DNA of 64,000 nucleotides, taken from positions 186,001-250,000 of the forward strand of contig MU405243.1 in assembly GCA_022836615.1 (NCBI GenBank), given 5' to 3'. Origin of the DNA: Annulohypoxylon bovei var. microspora (Eukaryota; Ascomycota; Sordariomycetes; Xylariales; Hypoxylaceae). Numbering within the stretch: position 1 is the first letter of the stretch; every line of letters starts with the position of its first letter. Under the pieces are notes generated by a model that saw nothing but the letters and a program-made list of their open reading frames with translations, had not been told where the DNA came from and searched no databases. Positions 1 to 11,914 of the stretch are shown here, in pieces. The position numbers were made by a program, and so were the translations under genes.

Positions 1-647
1 ATGTTAATTCTCATCATTTCTTTTCGAATTTAACCTGATCATTGTGACATACCTTGTTCAGGCTGACGATCTCACCGTTGGCCTTCTTGACCTTCTTTAG
101 CTTGGTAAGGAAGTACCAGAAGCGGGACTTGGCGACGACATCATTGGGAGCAAAGATTCGCATGCGGTAGAGCTTGGGGGTGGGGTTGGCCTCGGAAGGC
201 AGATGGCGGCCGATGACCTGGTATTCCTGAAGACGACCTGATGACCACATTATTAGTAGTATTCCTTGATGGTGAAAATAAATATCCAGTGATTGAATGG
301 AGGCGAATTTGCAACGCGGTCGAATATAGTATTGTTAGGTGATGGTGTTGTCGTCGGGTTTCTCGTGTGACAAAATTTGATTGGTATGTGGGTTGAATTG
401 TTGAAATCTCCAAGTTCCCAAATTATGTTGCTGATTTTCGCTTCAATCGGTTGAAATCGAGGCTTGAATTGTTTGCGTACGACGGGGAATCGAGGCGTGG
501 AGTTGTAAGTATGTGTGTTTTTGATTATTTCGTGATTGAGCCTTTGTGGTATTTATTCCTGATCGATCGCGCAAACTCGAGGGTCGCCAGGATAGATTGT
601 GTCGAGCACTGGAGTACAGAGAAGAATAAAAATTAAAGCTTACCCAT
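1..647 (-). CDS. RPL20: 60S ribosomal protein eL20 (L18a), 5' part, cut by window edge
   Basis: Structural protein of the large cytosolic ribosomal subunit. The first 63 codons are visible. Exon 1 codes only ATG+G (647-644) before a GTAAGC donor; exon 2 is 237-53, ending AAG before GTATGT. The join restores the standard eL20 start MGRLQEYQVIGRHLP, and the rest (RMRIFAPNDVVAKSRFWYFL, then EIVSLN) matches the highly conserved N-terminal half of the family. The ATG at 250 lies inside intron 1, just before the acceptor, and is not the start. The intron starting at 52 and all later exons lie beyond the window. A four-base coding first exon is common in fungal ribosomal protein genes. CSN12 lies divergently upstream. 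Identity is very secure; the 3' end is absent. Confidence 0.95.
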
Positions 648-1447
648 CTTGAAGAATGTCAGTAATCAGTAGAGAAATATGTTGAGTGTGCGAACCTACT
701 GTGAATTGTAATGCGTGGTCGTGACCGTGGTCGTGATGCGTTCAAAGTAGGAAATCGTTGGAGTTGAACGTTAGATCTCGCTTACCACGAAAGTTTTCGT
801 AAAAATTCTAGTGCTAAGGGTTTGTCGCCCTAGTGGTTTGTGGCCTGTGGCTTTAGAGAGGATAAATGTGGCGGTGTCGGTAGCGGTAGAAAGTGTGGGG
901 TATGTGGCTGACGATTTTAGGATTTACCACCCACAGAGATGAAGTACAAGGAAGTAATCATTTCACAGATTTATTTTATATCAACTGAATTAGATAGAAA
1001 TTCGCAAAAAGTTTCAATAATAGCCCATATACACTTATATATAGTATTTAATCTGTGAATAATAATACTCAATAACTGGTGAAGTTATCTCATGAATACT
1101 TGGAAGTCTAATACAGTTTCTATGTACCTCCTCTTTGTACCTGTGTACATAAACCTGCACCTTTTTAAAGGCGGCCTAGTTAGGCATAGTGCAAAATAGA
1201 CCGCCCGTCAGGTATGAAGATCGAACTTAACCAATTACAGCATAACGAACCGTTCAAGGAATCATTCAACTTTCCCATATCAAATTGCACTGAGTCTAGC
1301 AACGGTCACGAAATGACTAGACGTAAAATGATACTATATCATGTCCAATTCAATGATTCTTAGCTCCTAGTTTCTTTTCGTTAAAACCTCAATAGCTTGA
1401 GGAACTCACTATTGTTGTCGGGCTACGTCAATCGCTTACGGCTCGTC
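648..1447. promoter_or_regulatory. Divergent intergenic region between eL20 and CSN12
   Basis: About 800 bp between two divergent start codons, so it should carry both promoters and 5' UTRs. The centre (roughly 960-1090) is AT-rich. I see no coding stretch and no certain regulatory motif. Confidence 0.5.
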
Positions 1448-3378
1448 ATGGATTCCCTCATCAAGGACTTCAGAACGGCATTTGCCGAGATGAAAGGAGA
1501 TCAACTAGCCGAAACCATTCTACCAGATGTGCAGAATAATTCAGCTAAATTATTAGCAGTTTGGGGTCGAGGAAGTCTTAGAGATACCACGTCTGACCTC
1601 AACTTTCTATTCTACACGGACCCTGCCCGTCCCCGGCTCTCCAAGGAGGAGACGACTGGGTGGTTTGAGTTATATCTCACTTATTGGAAGGCCATAGGAG
1701 AGATTCTCTCAGTGGAAGGCCTACGTAATGACTTTAAGGTATGAATGTCTTCGTCTTGCTAATTCCTTCATCCTCTCTCGCCCTTAGCTTGACTTGGCTC
1801 AATTTGATCGATCGATCACTAACTAACTAAATATAAGCCATCGAGTTCCTCATGGACAAACGTGTATGAAGCTTGGAAGGAATTAACGCTGCAAGTCATC
1901 CGTGGATACACCCATTACGAATTCGAGAACTGGACTATCCCGTGCTTGTATGTAGCAGGGAAGTATCTACGACTGTTTGCCATCCGAGCAGACGAGCAGA
2001 GGAAGAGTGCTAACGACCTCACCTCTGATTCCATGATGCAAGATGATTTCGATCCCGAATCTGAAGAGCATAAGATGCTTGAAGATTGCACACGACATCT
2101 CAACCGAATCTTCCAAACATGTCTGAATGATAGGTACTTACACTTACTACTCCTTCTTTTCACACCTAGCTAATTCGATATTAGGGCTCCACTAGAGGAA
2201 TCGCGTAAATGGGGAATTTACTATGCTATTAACCTCCTATTCAAGAGTTACTTCAAGCTAAACTCAGCGACACTGTCTAAGAACGTCCTGAGAGCAATTC
2301 AGGCAGGTCGAGGAGACATGCCAACTCTTGACAAGTTCCCCAAGTCGCAGCAAGTTACCTTTAAGTACTATGAAGGTGTCTTATCATTTCTCGAGGAGAA
2401 TTACGTGCAGGTATACATATTGTCCTACTTCACTCTACTATGTTATATATTAACTGATATGACTTAGGCCGAGCAACATCTTACTACGGCCTGGCATATG
2501 TGTCACAAAGACGCCAAGCGCAACCTAGAGTAAGATTATATGCCTCTATAAATAGTTGATCTCGTTCTGACAATACATAGGCTTATCCTAACGTATCTCA
2601 TTCCCTGTCATCTCCTTACGACTCACACGCTGCCTAGTGCGCAGCTGCTCGAGCCGTTTCCGCGACTACAGAAGCTCTTCTTGCCACTAGCCACAGCAAT
2701 CAAGCAGGCAGATCTCCACGCGTTCGACGTTGCCCTACGAGACGGTCAAGATGAGTTCATAAAGCGTCGCATCTACCTAACTCTGGAACGTGGTCGCGAC
2801 ATCGCGTTGAGAAACCTGCTGCGCAAGGTGTTCATCTCGGCCGGCTTCGAGGAAGGGAAGGATGGCGCCGCACCTGTTCGTCGCTCGAGAGTCCCGGTGG
2901 CTGAATTTGCTGCGGCGATGAAGATTAGTGGGGGCGAAGACATTGATACTGATGAGGTAGAATGTCTGTTGGCCAACATGATTTACAAGGTATGGAATTT
3001 TCTTTTTGTTTCTCTATTTTCTATTTCCTCCCCTTTTAATTTTATCATCTCGGTCCCATGACTCGCCTTAAGACGCTGGACGACGATTCGTGGGTGTGTG
3101 GGACACACAATGGTTCATATGATTTTTTTTTACATCGGGCGTTTCCGGTGTAGGAGGGCTTGACATCTTTATATGCAAGCCTTGCCCATATTGTCCTCGA
3201 GATTCTTTTATACGCTAAGCCGTCTTGTTCTCCCATTGGTTGTATGTTGGCATCAGCTACAGTATGACTCACTAACGACATACGCCTATTACAGAATCTC
3301 ATGAAGGGATACATCGCCCACGAGCGCGGCATCGTCGTACTAAGCAAGAATGGCGCCTTTCCCGGCACGAAAGTCTGA
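1448..3378 (+). CDS. CSN12: CSN12-like PCI-domain protein
   Basis: Predicted member of the Csn12/Thp1/PCID2 PCI family, linked to the COP9 signalosome and to TREX-2-like mRNA export and splicing. Six exons join in frame: 1448-1738, 1838-2133, 2185-2410, 2468-2529, 2581-2989, 3295-3378, giving 455 aa, the usual length for fungal Csn12. The N-terminus MDSLIKDFRTAF and the segments WTNVYEAWKELTL, KSYFKLNSATLSKN, TFKYYEGVLSFLEENY and LILTYLIPCHLL are family-like. The C-terminal part, including KNLMKGYIAHERGIVVLSK, is the winged-helix end of a PCI domain. The first ATG in this frame is 1448. The last intron (305 nt) is unusually long for this locus. Splice sites are inferred by eye. Csn12 is more likely than the paralogue Thp1 from the N-terminal similarity. 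Confidence 0.9.
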
Positions 3379-5004
3379 GTCAATGAATCCGACGGACAGA
3401 TTAGACTCGTACATGTCATCCGACCGAGTAAGACGGAGGGTAGGCGGTACTTTAAGTGCGTGTCACTGGGCAGCTTTGGAAGCAGAGGGATCCAGGACGA
3501 AAGCTACGTGCGACGACACCCGGTTGCCTTGCATGGTGAATGCGGCTGACTTCGGGAGGTGTTGGTGTGGGGAAGTCAGGTAATTAATCGCCAGATTCGG
3601 GTATGCGTTAGATCCCGCTCTGCACCCTCCTCATAACTTGTGATAGTAACGAATGAGAATTCATGAGGCCCTGTGCCGTAATTGTGCCTGGCCGTGTACC
3701 GTGACTTACCTAATATTGCCTCTACTCCATCTTGCTATGTACCTAGGATTTCAGGCGAAAAGATCGACATACGACGTTCTGCCTAGAGATGACGTACGGC
3801 GTATTTCGTTCTGCTCGAATCATGGATCTACCTAGCTGAAGAATGAATATCGATAGATACAATACGTACATATCTAGGTACCTAATGTATAGATATACTA
3901 AACTATGTAGCAGTATGGTTTCATTCTCAAACCAATCCAACAGGTGTCCATTATCTTCTATCCATTCCTTGACCAGGTGCATGTTCTAGGTACAGCACCC
4001 CGGGGAATCGAAGCCGACCCTCCCACTCCTTGACCCGACCCGCACATCCTAATCATTCTATTCATCCTTCGATGCGAGATTGGTGGTTTGCGTGTTCCAC
4101 AGGCTATGTATGCATGCTGGGCTGATTGCGGAGGGGGGGATGGGGATGACTCACACATCCCTTCGAAGGGGCAGAGGGGTGTCTGGGCTGCTGGGTTGTG
4201 GGTGGGTGTGTGGGGTGGGGGCCGTATGCAACCACTTTAACTCCACGATCGGGGTCTGGTCTGGGTATCGTGTGTGTGTAGCATGTTTTAGATGTCTGGA
4301 AAGAGTCAAGGATAGGAGACTGGCCTGGTGGGAATTTGGGAAAGATGGGTGTGGAGGAGATGCCATTGACGAATCAGAACAGGCAGATTGGTTGTCTTGG
4401 TTGCTTTTCATCATTTTTTCGGATAGCTGCTTGCTGCTACTGCGCGCTGTGTAAGATTGGGTACTTACGAGGCGGAAATCTATCTGGACCTTACGGCGTC
4501 GGATGAGGCGGAGGCAGGGTTAATAACGGCGAGCCGTTTTTGATCCAAAAAAAAAGGAAGTCATCACAAATGCTATCATCGTTCAAGAAACTCGGGGTAA
4601 AAGCATATACAAGAACGTTAGTTATTCATTAAATTTTTTCCGGTATTTTATCTCCCATCAGCCGCCCCTAGCTAGGTATCTCTAGAAGTAAAATAAGACC
4701 AGGGGCAGAAAGCAGCTCGCTGCCATCAACGATAGTTCAGAAATGTAATAGTACAGGGGAAACTCGTCACAATTCCGCCGTGCGTGGGCAAGTTAGCCAG
4801 ATAACCTCCTCGTGTCCTTTTTTTCTTCATGCTTGTCTGCCTCTCATTGCCCATCCCTTCCAGTCGTCGCAGGAAATAGTTCTCAACCTTCCTCGTAAAA
4901 CTCGCACGCCGCGTCATTATTTTTTTCTTCGCTCCTGCAAGTGAACTCCGTCACGTGTAGGGGATGAGAGGGCCTCGCTAGTCCCTGCGAGGAGGCCCCC
5001 TCCT
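3379..5004. other. Intergenic, no gene seen
   Basis: Between CSN12 and a small minus-strand reading frame. It holds a G/T-rich stretch (about 4095-4270) and a TATCTAGGTACCTA motif near 3870. Open stretches here overlap on both strands and match no family. Confidence 0.4.
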
Positions 5005-5187
5005 TCAGGTTCCTTGCCGGAGCGATACTTCCGAGGATAATGATACATGAGATCCATGGATATCAGGAAAATGAAGAAACATACTGCCTGCCGTAAAACC
5101 CTCGATCCAGCTAGTATCCAGAACGCCGGTGATATGGTATTTGTCGCCGATGTACTCCGATCCGAAAAAAAGTTCAAAGTCTTCCAT
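5005..5187 (-). CDS. Short hypothetical protein
   Basis: A 60-codon reading frame starting MEDFELFFGSEYIGDK, downstream of the BTB gene on the same strand. The composition (mixed acidic, aromatic and hydrophobic, few repeats) looks like protein, but I do not recognise a family. A donor (GTATGT at 5084) and acceptor (ending at 5028) would remove a 57-nt, in-frame segment and leave 42 aa ending ISLRQGT; another acceptor would give a different basic tail. It could be an exon of a gene whose other parts I cannot place, or chance. Confidence 0.25.
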   Translation of the reverse strand: MEDFELFFGSEYIGDKYHITGVLDTSWIEGFTAGSMFLHFPDIHGSHVSLSSEVSLRQGT

Positions 5188-5327
5188 AGTGAAAATAGAA
5201 AAATACAAAAACGTTGATCATTAAGTTTTATGGTGATGAGATCCACGCACACTGAGGTGGGTCTGAGATAGATATTAGGAAATATGATGGGGATGGGGAA
5301 TGTAGATCATGGAGATGGCGGAGCCCT

Positions 5328-6377
5328 TCAAAAGAAGTGGCGGTTGCTGCGCGGGGTGTTTCTGATGGGAAATGTCAGTGCGCTGTCGTAAGATGGTTGT
5401 GACAAGTAGATGTAACTTACTGCGCGCTAGAAATATCATCGACATGGTTGCATAGAGCGACAAACAAATCAAAGAAGAGTTGCGTTCCACCGTTGAACAT
5501 CTCTAGCTGCATGGTGCCGCTTCGCTTGAATGTGCCCCGGCTCCGAATGATAAGGGCGAGGTAGTGCGCTCGCAGCTTGGAGTCAGTGTCGGGCGTATTG
5601 GCATATGCATAGCGAGCCGACGCTAGGATGGTGCTGCATTGAATGCCTGACTCTGTTCATATGGTTAGCCTCTTAATTAAGGCTATGCTGGATGGCAACC
5701 TAGATTACTTACGAAGACCCTGCTTGCGTAGCGAGACTCGTTTGAGTTCCTCAAGACCATACTTGTCGGCAGTGCAATAGATGACAGTGTCTTTCAGAAC
5801 ATCGCCATCAACACCACGATGGTAGACGGTAGACTCGTTCGAGCCCTGACCGTTATCCTCAATCTGCTCGATCTCCCACGAGTTTCGTCGCTTGTTGTGG
5901 ATCAAGCGAGGGTAATAATCGCCCTTGTATAGATACTCTAAGATAGACGAGAATATCTCAGGCTCCTCATCAGGAAGATGGATGCGCTTAGTGTTCTGCG
6001 AGTCCATGTATTGATCGGAGAGTGCTTGTTGGAACCAAGGCGAAGCGTTGAGGACGTCTTCATGGGCAGCGAAGATGCGCTGGTCCTTTCCGATGACCAG
6101 GGTCACGATGGAAGGCGTCAAGGTACTACAAGACAGAAATGTTAATATAACTGGAATGAGATGAAAGGTAAGCGGGGGAGAATACATACCCAGCTGGTGA
6201 AAGAGCAGTCTCATTTGGTACATTTGAAGTTGTCGCTGTCGACGGGCGGCGATGCTGACGAGGCTCATGTCGACTCTTAGAAACGCCGTGGGTTTTACTG
6301 AACGACGAGCTAGATTTGTTGACCTTGTGAGTCTTGGAGCTCTTGGTCTGCGGTGGTTCAAATCGTCGACTGAACAT
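5328..6377 (-). CDS. BTB/POZ domain protein
   Basis: Single-BTB protein of the kind abundant in filamentous fungi; such proteins usually act as protein-interaction modules or Cullin-3 adaptors, but the partner is unknown. Four exons join in frame: 6377-6190, 6125-5713, 5652-5421, 5361-5328, giving 288 aa. Residues 1-60 are Ser/Lys/Arg-rich and probably disordered (MFSRRFEPPQ...). The BTB core follows: VTLVIGKDQRIFAAHEDVL, NASPWFQQAL, then LPDEEPEIFSSILEYLYKGDYYP, and after a polar insert VIYCTADKYGLEELKRVSL. The C-terminal exons give a helical tail and end NTPRSNRHFF. The only ATG in the first-exon frame is 6377. The terminal exon (34 nt) is the least certain; a closer acceptor would leave an intron too short to splice. 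Confidence 0.85.
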
Positions 6378-8369
6378 CTTCAATGGATTAGGCAGCGTCG
6401 TGCTTCGATGCAATTCTCTTCAAATTTGAAATTGCCGACCGAGGAATGACCCCTCAATATCTAATACCACAGAAAATCTCGTCCCGGTCGCTGAATCTTA
6501 GGATATGCGCGAATTTTGTATTTTGTGATATTTCGGATGAGATAGTAAAAGATGACGATGGTTGAAATATTGATTGCGACGGTGGAAAACGATTAAAAGA
6601 ATAGATGAGATGGGAAAATGGCCTACCTAGTACCTTACACTGTTCGCCTCAGGTTTATGGATGATTGAGCGGAAAGAAAAGGTTTGGGCAGCGCCCTTCC
6701 TTATATAGCAGCATACCCATGTCCAGCTGTATGTATGCAGTACCGATGTAGGTAATTGCAACGCTGGTGTATTCCGTATTTTTCAGGCAAACACGTTAAT
6801 TTGGTGATGGTAGTTGGCCCACGCGTCGCACTCAACGGGATATTCACACGCTCTCACATGACCTGATATCAATTAAAGTATACGCTTTCGGTCTAGCGCC
6901 TATAGGCCCCTCCCTGCTTATTTCGGTGACAGAGGTTCCACCCTGTGCCACTAGGGCGCCAAGAAGCACTGGAGGGATGTTTTAGTGGGGGTTACAGGGC
7001 CATTTGACAAGGAGCACCTGCTGGGAATTTTTATATACGAATTCGAACTGGAGAAAAAATAAAGTCAATCCAAAATTTAAAACTGTATTTTTTTACTCTC
7101 TGTTCTTTATTTTATCTTCGTCAATTATATATACCGTATTACATTCCAGTTACAATGACTTCGAAAAGACGAACTACCTACTTCATCCTAAATTTGAATT
7201 GATTTAACAGACTCGGTCAAATGAATTAATTGTCCTAGAAAGCTATCCTCGGCTAAGGCGAGAATAGCTCCGAATGGTGCCAATCTGCCGTCACAATCGA
7301 CGAGTCATAGTCATGGGCTAAGACTAGTTTCAGGGGCACATATCCTGGGATGGTGGCATCTTTCCATCTGATGGCGTACCATGGCTTTTGCCTGTACCGT
7401 ATCACAGACTTGGAGACAAGACAAGATGGACATTGCCGAAAGCCACCAAATGATTTTTCTATTGTCGTACCTAGCACCTAGGTCGAGAACAAGGACAATA
7501 GGTAGATCGCAAAGGACATTCTCGATTCGTCAACTCTTCGCCGTATTAAGCAACATTAAAAGCATCGCAGGATTACCTATCTCAAGTACCGAATAAGCCG
7601 AATCAATTGACCAGAGGTCCGATTCAAAGCCATCACTTCATCTAGAATCCTGGATCCTGGATCCCAAATGTACAAGCACAAAAGCGCATAAGCGTCAGTG
7701 GAGTCAAACGGGGCAATTCCAAGTCGCCGGGGCTGCATCCATGCCAATTGCCGTCTCAGCCCATTCCTGGAATAGTGCTGGAAGTTTTTTATCCATGTTC
7801 CCTTGTTCACAGGCATCTCGGAATTCTGTTAAGATAAGAGTTGAGTGATCCCATCAGCCCTGACCATTTTCGTGGTTCTCCCCCGGCCTTTTCTCTACGC
7901 CACTGCTTATCTCGCAGTTGCGCATTACCATCCCCGCGAGTTGTCGAGTGAAAAAATCACAGCCTGAAGAATGCTGTGGAATTTGGGAAGAGGGGCAGGA
8001 GGATATCCACGACGAGTTATTTCGCTTCGCCTCACTTTCGCTTTTTACTGCCTCTTTTCTTATTACTACTGGTGTAGGCAAGCTTGGTAAACGATTTCGA
8101 TTTTTTTTTACCTTTCTTTCTTTTTTTCAGCTTGTTCCCGAGAGCCAAGGAAAAGTCATCTGGGATCTACACTGATTACAGAACTTATCTCTAGCATACC
8201 TTAGATAGGTAAGTACCTAACAAATCAATCCATTAGGTTCTATACATACATGGTGAACTTCATCGTCCCATTAAATGTTGAAAGAGCGTTTCATTTATGC
8301 TACGAACTCGTACAGGTAAAACCCAATACCAAACTCCGTATCCCATTTTAAACCGTGCTAGGATCCAGC
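6378..8369. other. Intergenic with possible degraded coding fragments
   Basis: The BTB promoter occupies the first part. On the minus strand, 7253-7477 and 7577-7816 read as protein-like stretches (for example CPSCLVSKSVIRYRQKPWYAIRW and LAWMQPRRLGIAPFDSTDAY), but they have no joinable splice sites that I can defend and no recognised family. They may be remnants. A T-rich run lies at about 8098-8128. Confidence 0.3.
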
Positions 8370-8564
8370 CTAGCCGCTGTGTCCCTCCCAGGTGAGTTGC
8401 GCTCTTCGCCTATCCTGTTGCACATGTGCGAAGTTCTCGGGCTTCAGGACTTGGTCGTCGGCCACGGTGCGCCCGATTACATTCCATCGCATGTCGCGGG
8501 TGGTGGTCGGGATGACGCTGCCCATGGCCGCGGTCGCTAGGAGAATGATGTTGACGAACTGCAT
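8370..8564 (-). CDS. Small secreted peptide, 64 aa
   Basis: Single-exon frame starting at the ATG at 8564. Residues 1-16 form a typical signal peptide (MQFVNIILLATAAMGS) with a plausible cleavage before VIP. The mature part is about 48 aa, charged, without cysteine, and holds an RRR basic run near the C-terminus that could be a Kex2-type processing site. A TATATAAAA box lies just upstream (about 8576-8585). No family recognised. Reality is supported by the clean signal peptide and promoter-like upstream sequence, not by similarity. It could be a short effector-like or precursor peptide, or a chance frame. Confidence 0.5.
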   Translation of the reverse strand: MQFVNIILLATAAMGSVIPTTTRDMRWNVIGRTVADDQVLKPENFAHVQQDRRRAQLTWEGHSG

Positions 8565-9286
8565 TTTGATATGTGATATATAAAATTTTCGATTTCTGAT
8601 GATTGCAGTGTTTTTATTTTTCAGTGATTTTGTCACACTAAAGATCCCGTTGAAAGAATATACGTTTCTGTAGGAAATTTCGAAAAATGAAATGGCGTTA
8701 TGCCTTCAAATGAATGTGATGACCGAAGTCGTAATGTTCAGAATGACTGACTGGGGTGAGTACCCGTGTAGATGAGAGGCAAGGAAACGAAAGTAACAAT
8801 CTTAGAGAAATGCAGACTACACTGTCGAGGACACTAGAGAAGCTGGATGTTTTCTTATACATGGAAATACTTCATTGTCTGATGAAACGCGTCCCGGCGG
8901 TTCGGCATTGAGGTCTCTTTCACGAATGTACTACGTACGGTATTGTAACTATACCATTACCATTCGAGGGTACCAGATGTCTTTGTTTCGCGATGAAGAG
9001 GCATCTTAGACCCGCCTTTGAGCCTCGAGCTAAGAATAGAAACTCTTTTTCTTCCCATTAATATCGGTCATAATAATACGTTTACTTATTGTAGTGAATT
9101 CTTTATTCACCCGAGGTACCCAAGTAACCAAGTGAAATATTCACTTCTGTAGGGAATCACTAGGCGCGTTATCATTAAGGATCTCATCCTTGGAGAAAGG
9201 GGTATAATGTCAACAGCCCTACTGTGGCCTAAACGCCCCCCTAAAGCTGATATATACATATAATAATCAATGGCCTCGCCTGTAGA
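8565..9286. other. Intergenic, no gene seen
   Basis: Separates the 64-aa secreted peptide (its promoter lies at the left end) from the 3' end of the NLR-like gene. No coding stretch or repeat seen. Confidence 0.4.
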
Positions 9287-11914
9287 TTAATCAAGGTCCA
9301 AGTCTACCTCACCAGACCCGGGAAACGCAAGCCGCCGCCACCGCAGCCCCAGGCGAAGAATCTCCTGCGCCAAGTCATCCTGCATTATCACCTCGCGCCC
9401 GGTCTCCAGGATCTCGCGGGGGGCCGACTCCCTCCCCACGCCCGTCGTCGCCAATATCAGCGCGTAGCTGCGGAAGAACCGCACCCTAGCCCGCGAGAAA
9501 GCCAGGTACGGCGCGAACGCATGGTCCTCGACCGCCCTGCCCGCCCTCCACGCGTCGACCGCGTTGTACAGCAGGTGCGGGAACCGGCCGCGGTAGTTGA
9601 TGATGATCGCGCACTCGACCCACCGCAGGCACGCCGCCGTCGAGATGTAGTCCGTCAGCCCCTGCAGCAGGGCCCGCGCCTCGGCCGCCTCGCGCGGGTC
9701 GTGGAGAGCGGGGAACTGCACGAGGAACAGCGCGCTCCAGAGCCCGTACGCCATCTCGAAGTAGGTCAGGATCGAGCGCGTGGGCCGCCCGCCGCTGCGC
9801 CGCAGGTAGCGCAGCAGCTCCGCCGACTGCGCGCTCTGCGCGAAGTACCACACCGCGACGGCCGCGCGGTGCAGCTGCCGCAGGCGCCGCGGGCGTAGCG
9901 TGAGCGGCAGGTGTGCGGCTGCTAGATCGCTGCTCGCGCTGAGGTACTGCGCCGCTGTGTGGTGGATGAAGTCGAGCTCGTAGGCGTTCTCGCCGCGCAC
10001 GTCGATCAGGGGCCCGCACACGCGGCGCGCTTGCGCGGCGGCGTCGTGGACGGGCTCGCCGTCGTTGGCGTACTGGAATACCAGCTCCAGCGTCTCGTGC
10101 CCGAAGCCGTTGTCGTCTAAGGCCAGGAAGTTTGGGAAGTAGTCCTTCGTGTCGACCCAGAGGTGGAGCTGTTGGGCTAGCTTCAGCTCGATGGGGTTGT
10201 AGTTGGCTTCGGCCGTCCGGATGATCTGCGTGTAGAGCTCGGTGAAACCCTTGGGGAGGATCGTGAGCTGTTTTTGGATCTGCCCGGTCGAGGGGATCCG
10301 GTCGATGTCGTCCATCATCAGGCGCGCGTAGAGCCACAGCCCTTGGGCGGCTGACGCCACGTAGTCTGCTACCTGCTTTCCGACCACCGTGTCACGTATC
10401 ACGGGGTTGCGCTGGACTCGCGTATGTATGTATGTTTTGACACCCTCGATCTCGAGGTTCCCTATTCTGAGTATCGACCAAGAGGCAGTAGATCGCGAGA
10501 GAGATGATGAAGGACGGGATGTATGAAGGATCCGGACCTGTCTGCTGGGGCTGCTTCCCAAGGCAGTGATCCATCGAGAGACTTCGTTGCTATTCGACGA
10601 CTCGTCGAGAGCATCAAGGACAACGAATATTTGGTTAGCTTTTAAGTAGCCGAGTGCTGTGGATAGAGCTCGGGTGACCTCTGTTAGTGAATCAGCTACT
10701 GCTCGGCCGCTCTCTTGGTAGAAAGGTTCGACCAAATCGTAGAGATGCTCCTCTAATCGAATTAGTTGAGATAGGATTGTCCGAACACAATGGAGTAGAG
10801 AGCGTTTCTCTACATCGTTCGCTTTGAAGAAAAAGTATAGTACTTCAAATCCCTTGTTCTTCAGATGGTCTACGATAAAGGCTGCTGTCGTAGTCTTTCC
10901 GCTTCCCGGCAAGCCTTGCAACGCGAGTATATGAGGTTTCCCCACATCATCCGAAGAAATGAGTGATTGAAATTGTTGAGAAGTTAATATCTCGTCGCAT
11001 GAATGGGGCAGATAATCGCTCAAATGCATTTGGAGGTCGTCATCGACGTTTGATGGAGATAGCCACCTTAGGACGTTGCCCCTTTCGTGTGCTGCGACAG
11101 CTTAGAAGGGGATTTCTCCCACTAACATATTTCAAATAACGGTCATACCTCGTCTCTCTGCTTTTGCCTTATCTGCCTCCCGCTGTGTCTCTTCGATATG
11201 CGCGGCGTGTGCCGCCCAGTCCACATTCTGGCTATGGAGCCGGATGCTCTCAGAAACATCACGAAAGTCCTTATCAAAAGACGAGAAGAATGTTCCTAAT
11301 CAAATATTAGGATAAGCCAAGTCGCATTCAGGGTAGCGCATAGAGCCTACGAAGCGACGACGCTGAGTAAAATCTAGTAACCCGAACACAAAAGTCTAAG
11401 TAATCGCAGTAGAGAGCCCCTATTGCATCCTGAACGAGCCGATTGTTTTCAAATAGCTCTTCGTACTTGGAGAATCTCTGCAACGAGCTTATGATTCTAT
11501 GGATGATCATAGCTATGCCTTCCAAGGTGCGAAAGTGATCTGCGGATAGCTTCACACGCCACGAGCATCGTTAGCGGCGATTTGGTACCCACATCCGGGC
11601 AGATTGCCGCTCACTGTTATGACCATCCTAAGCGGGCCCCATATCGGGGAGGCAATCCCCGCATTGACCTGAACGATGACATCGATGGCGCCCTCAAATC
11701 TTTTGAGGGGGTCGATCGCCGGTCTCATCAGATCAAGGATCCGTGCCAACTTAGTCTTCCGACGTTGCGTCGCTAGAAGCACGGCCATGCAGTCATCTGG
11801 GCTTGCTGGCGCTCGAAAAGCATCTCGCTCAGTTGGACCTAGGCTTGAGAGGAAAGAATCTACCGCATCTTGCCACGGTGTCGAATGCTTCTCAATGGGA
11901 GCATTGTGCTTCAT
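9287..11914 (-). CDS. DUF7708-NACHT NLR-like (STAND) protein
   Basis: Predicted cytosolic NTPase of the fungal NLR/STAND class, proteins implicated in heterokaryon incompatibility and non-self responses. Four exons join in frame: 11914-11615, 11549-11351, 11295-11149, 11091-9287, giving 816 aa. Residues about 60-205 resemble the DUF7708 helical domain (GIASPIWGPLRMVIT joined to LSADHFRTLEG, then DYLDFCVRVTRFY). A linker (ERGNVLRWLSP) leads to the NACHT domain: Walker A GLPGSGKTT near residues 275-283, Walker B VVLDALDES near 370-378, and HTSRP as the sensor strand. A helical winged-helix-like part follows (KGFTELYTQII, LDFIHHTAAQYL). No ankyrin, WD40 or TPR repeats are visible in the C-terminal 230 residues. 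The last ~1 kb of coding DNA is strikingly GC-rich compared with the 5' exons. The stop is intact, so the repeat-less form may be complete or shortened. Confidence 0.9.

Noticed and set aside
9486..10337. Long open frames in other frames and on the opposite strand of the NLR-like gene's last exon
   Set aside because: They arise from the high GC content of that exon; they are Arg/Ala/Pro-rich and match no family, while the NACHT frame is continuous with spliced upstream exons.
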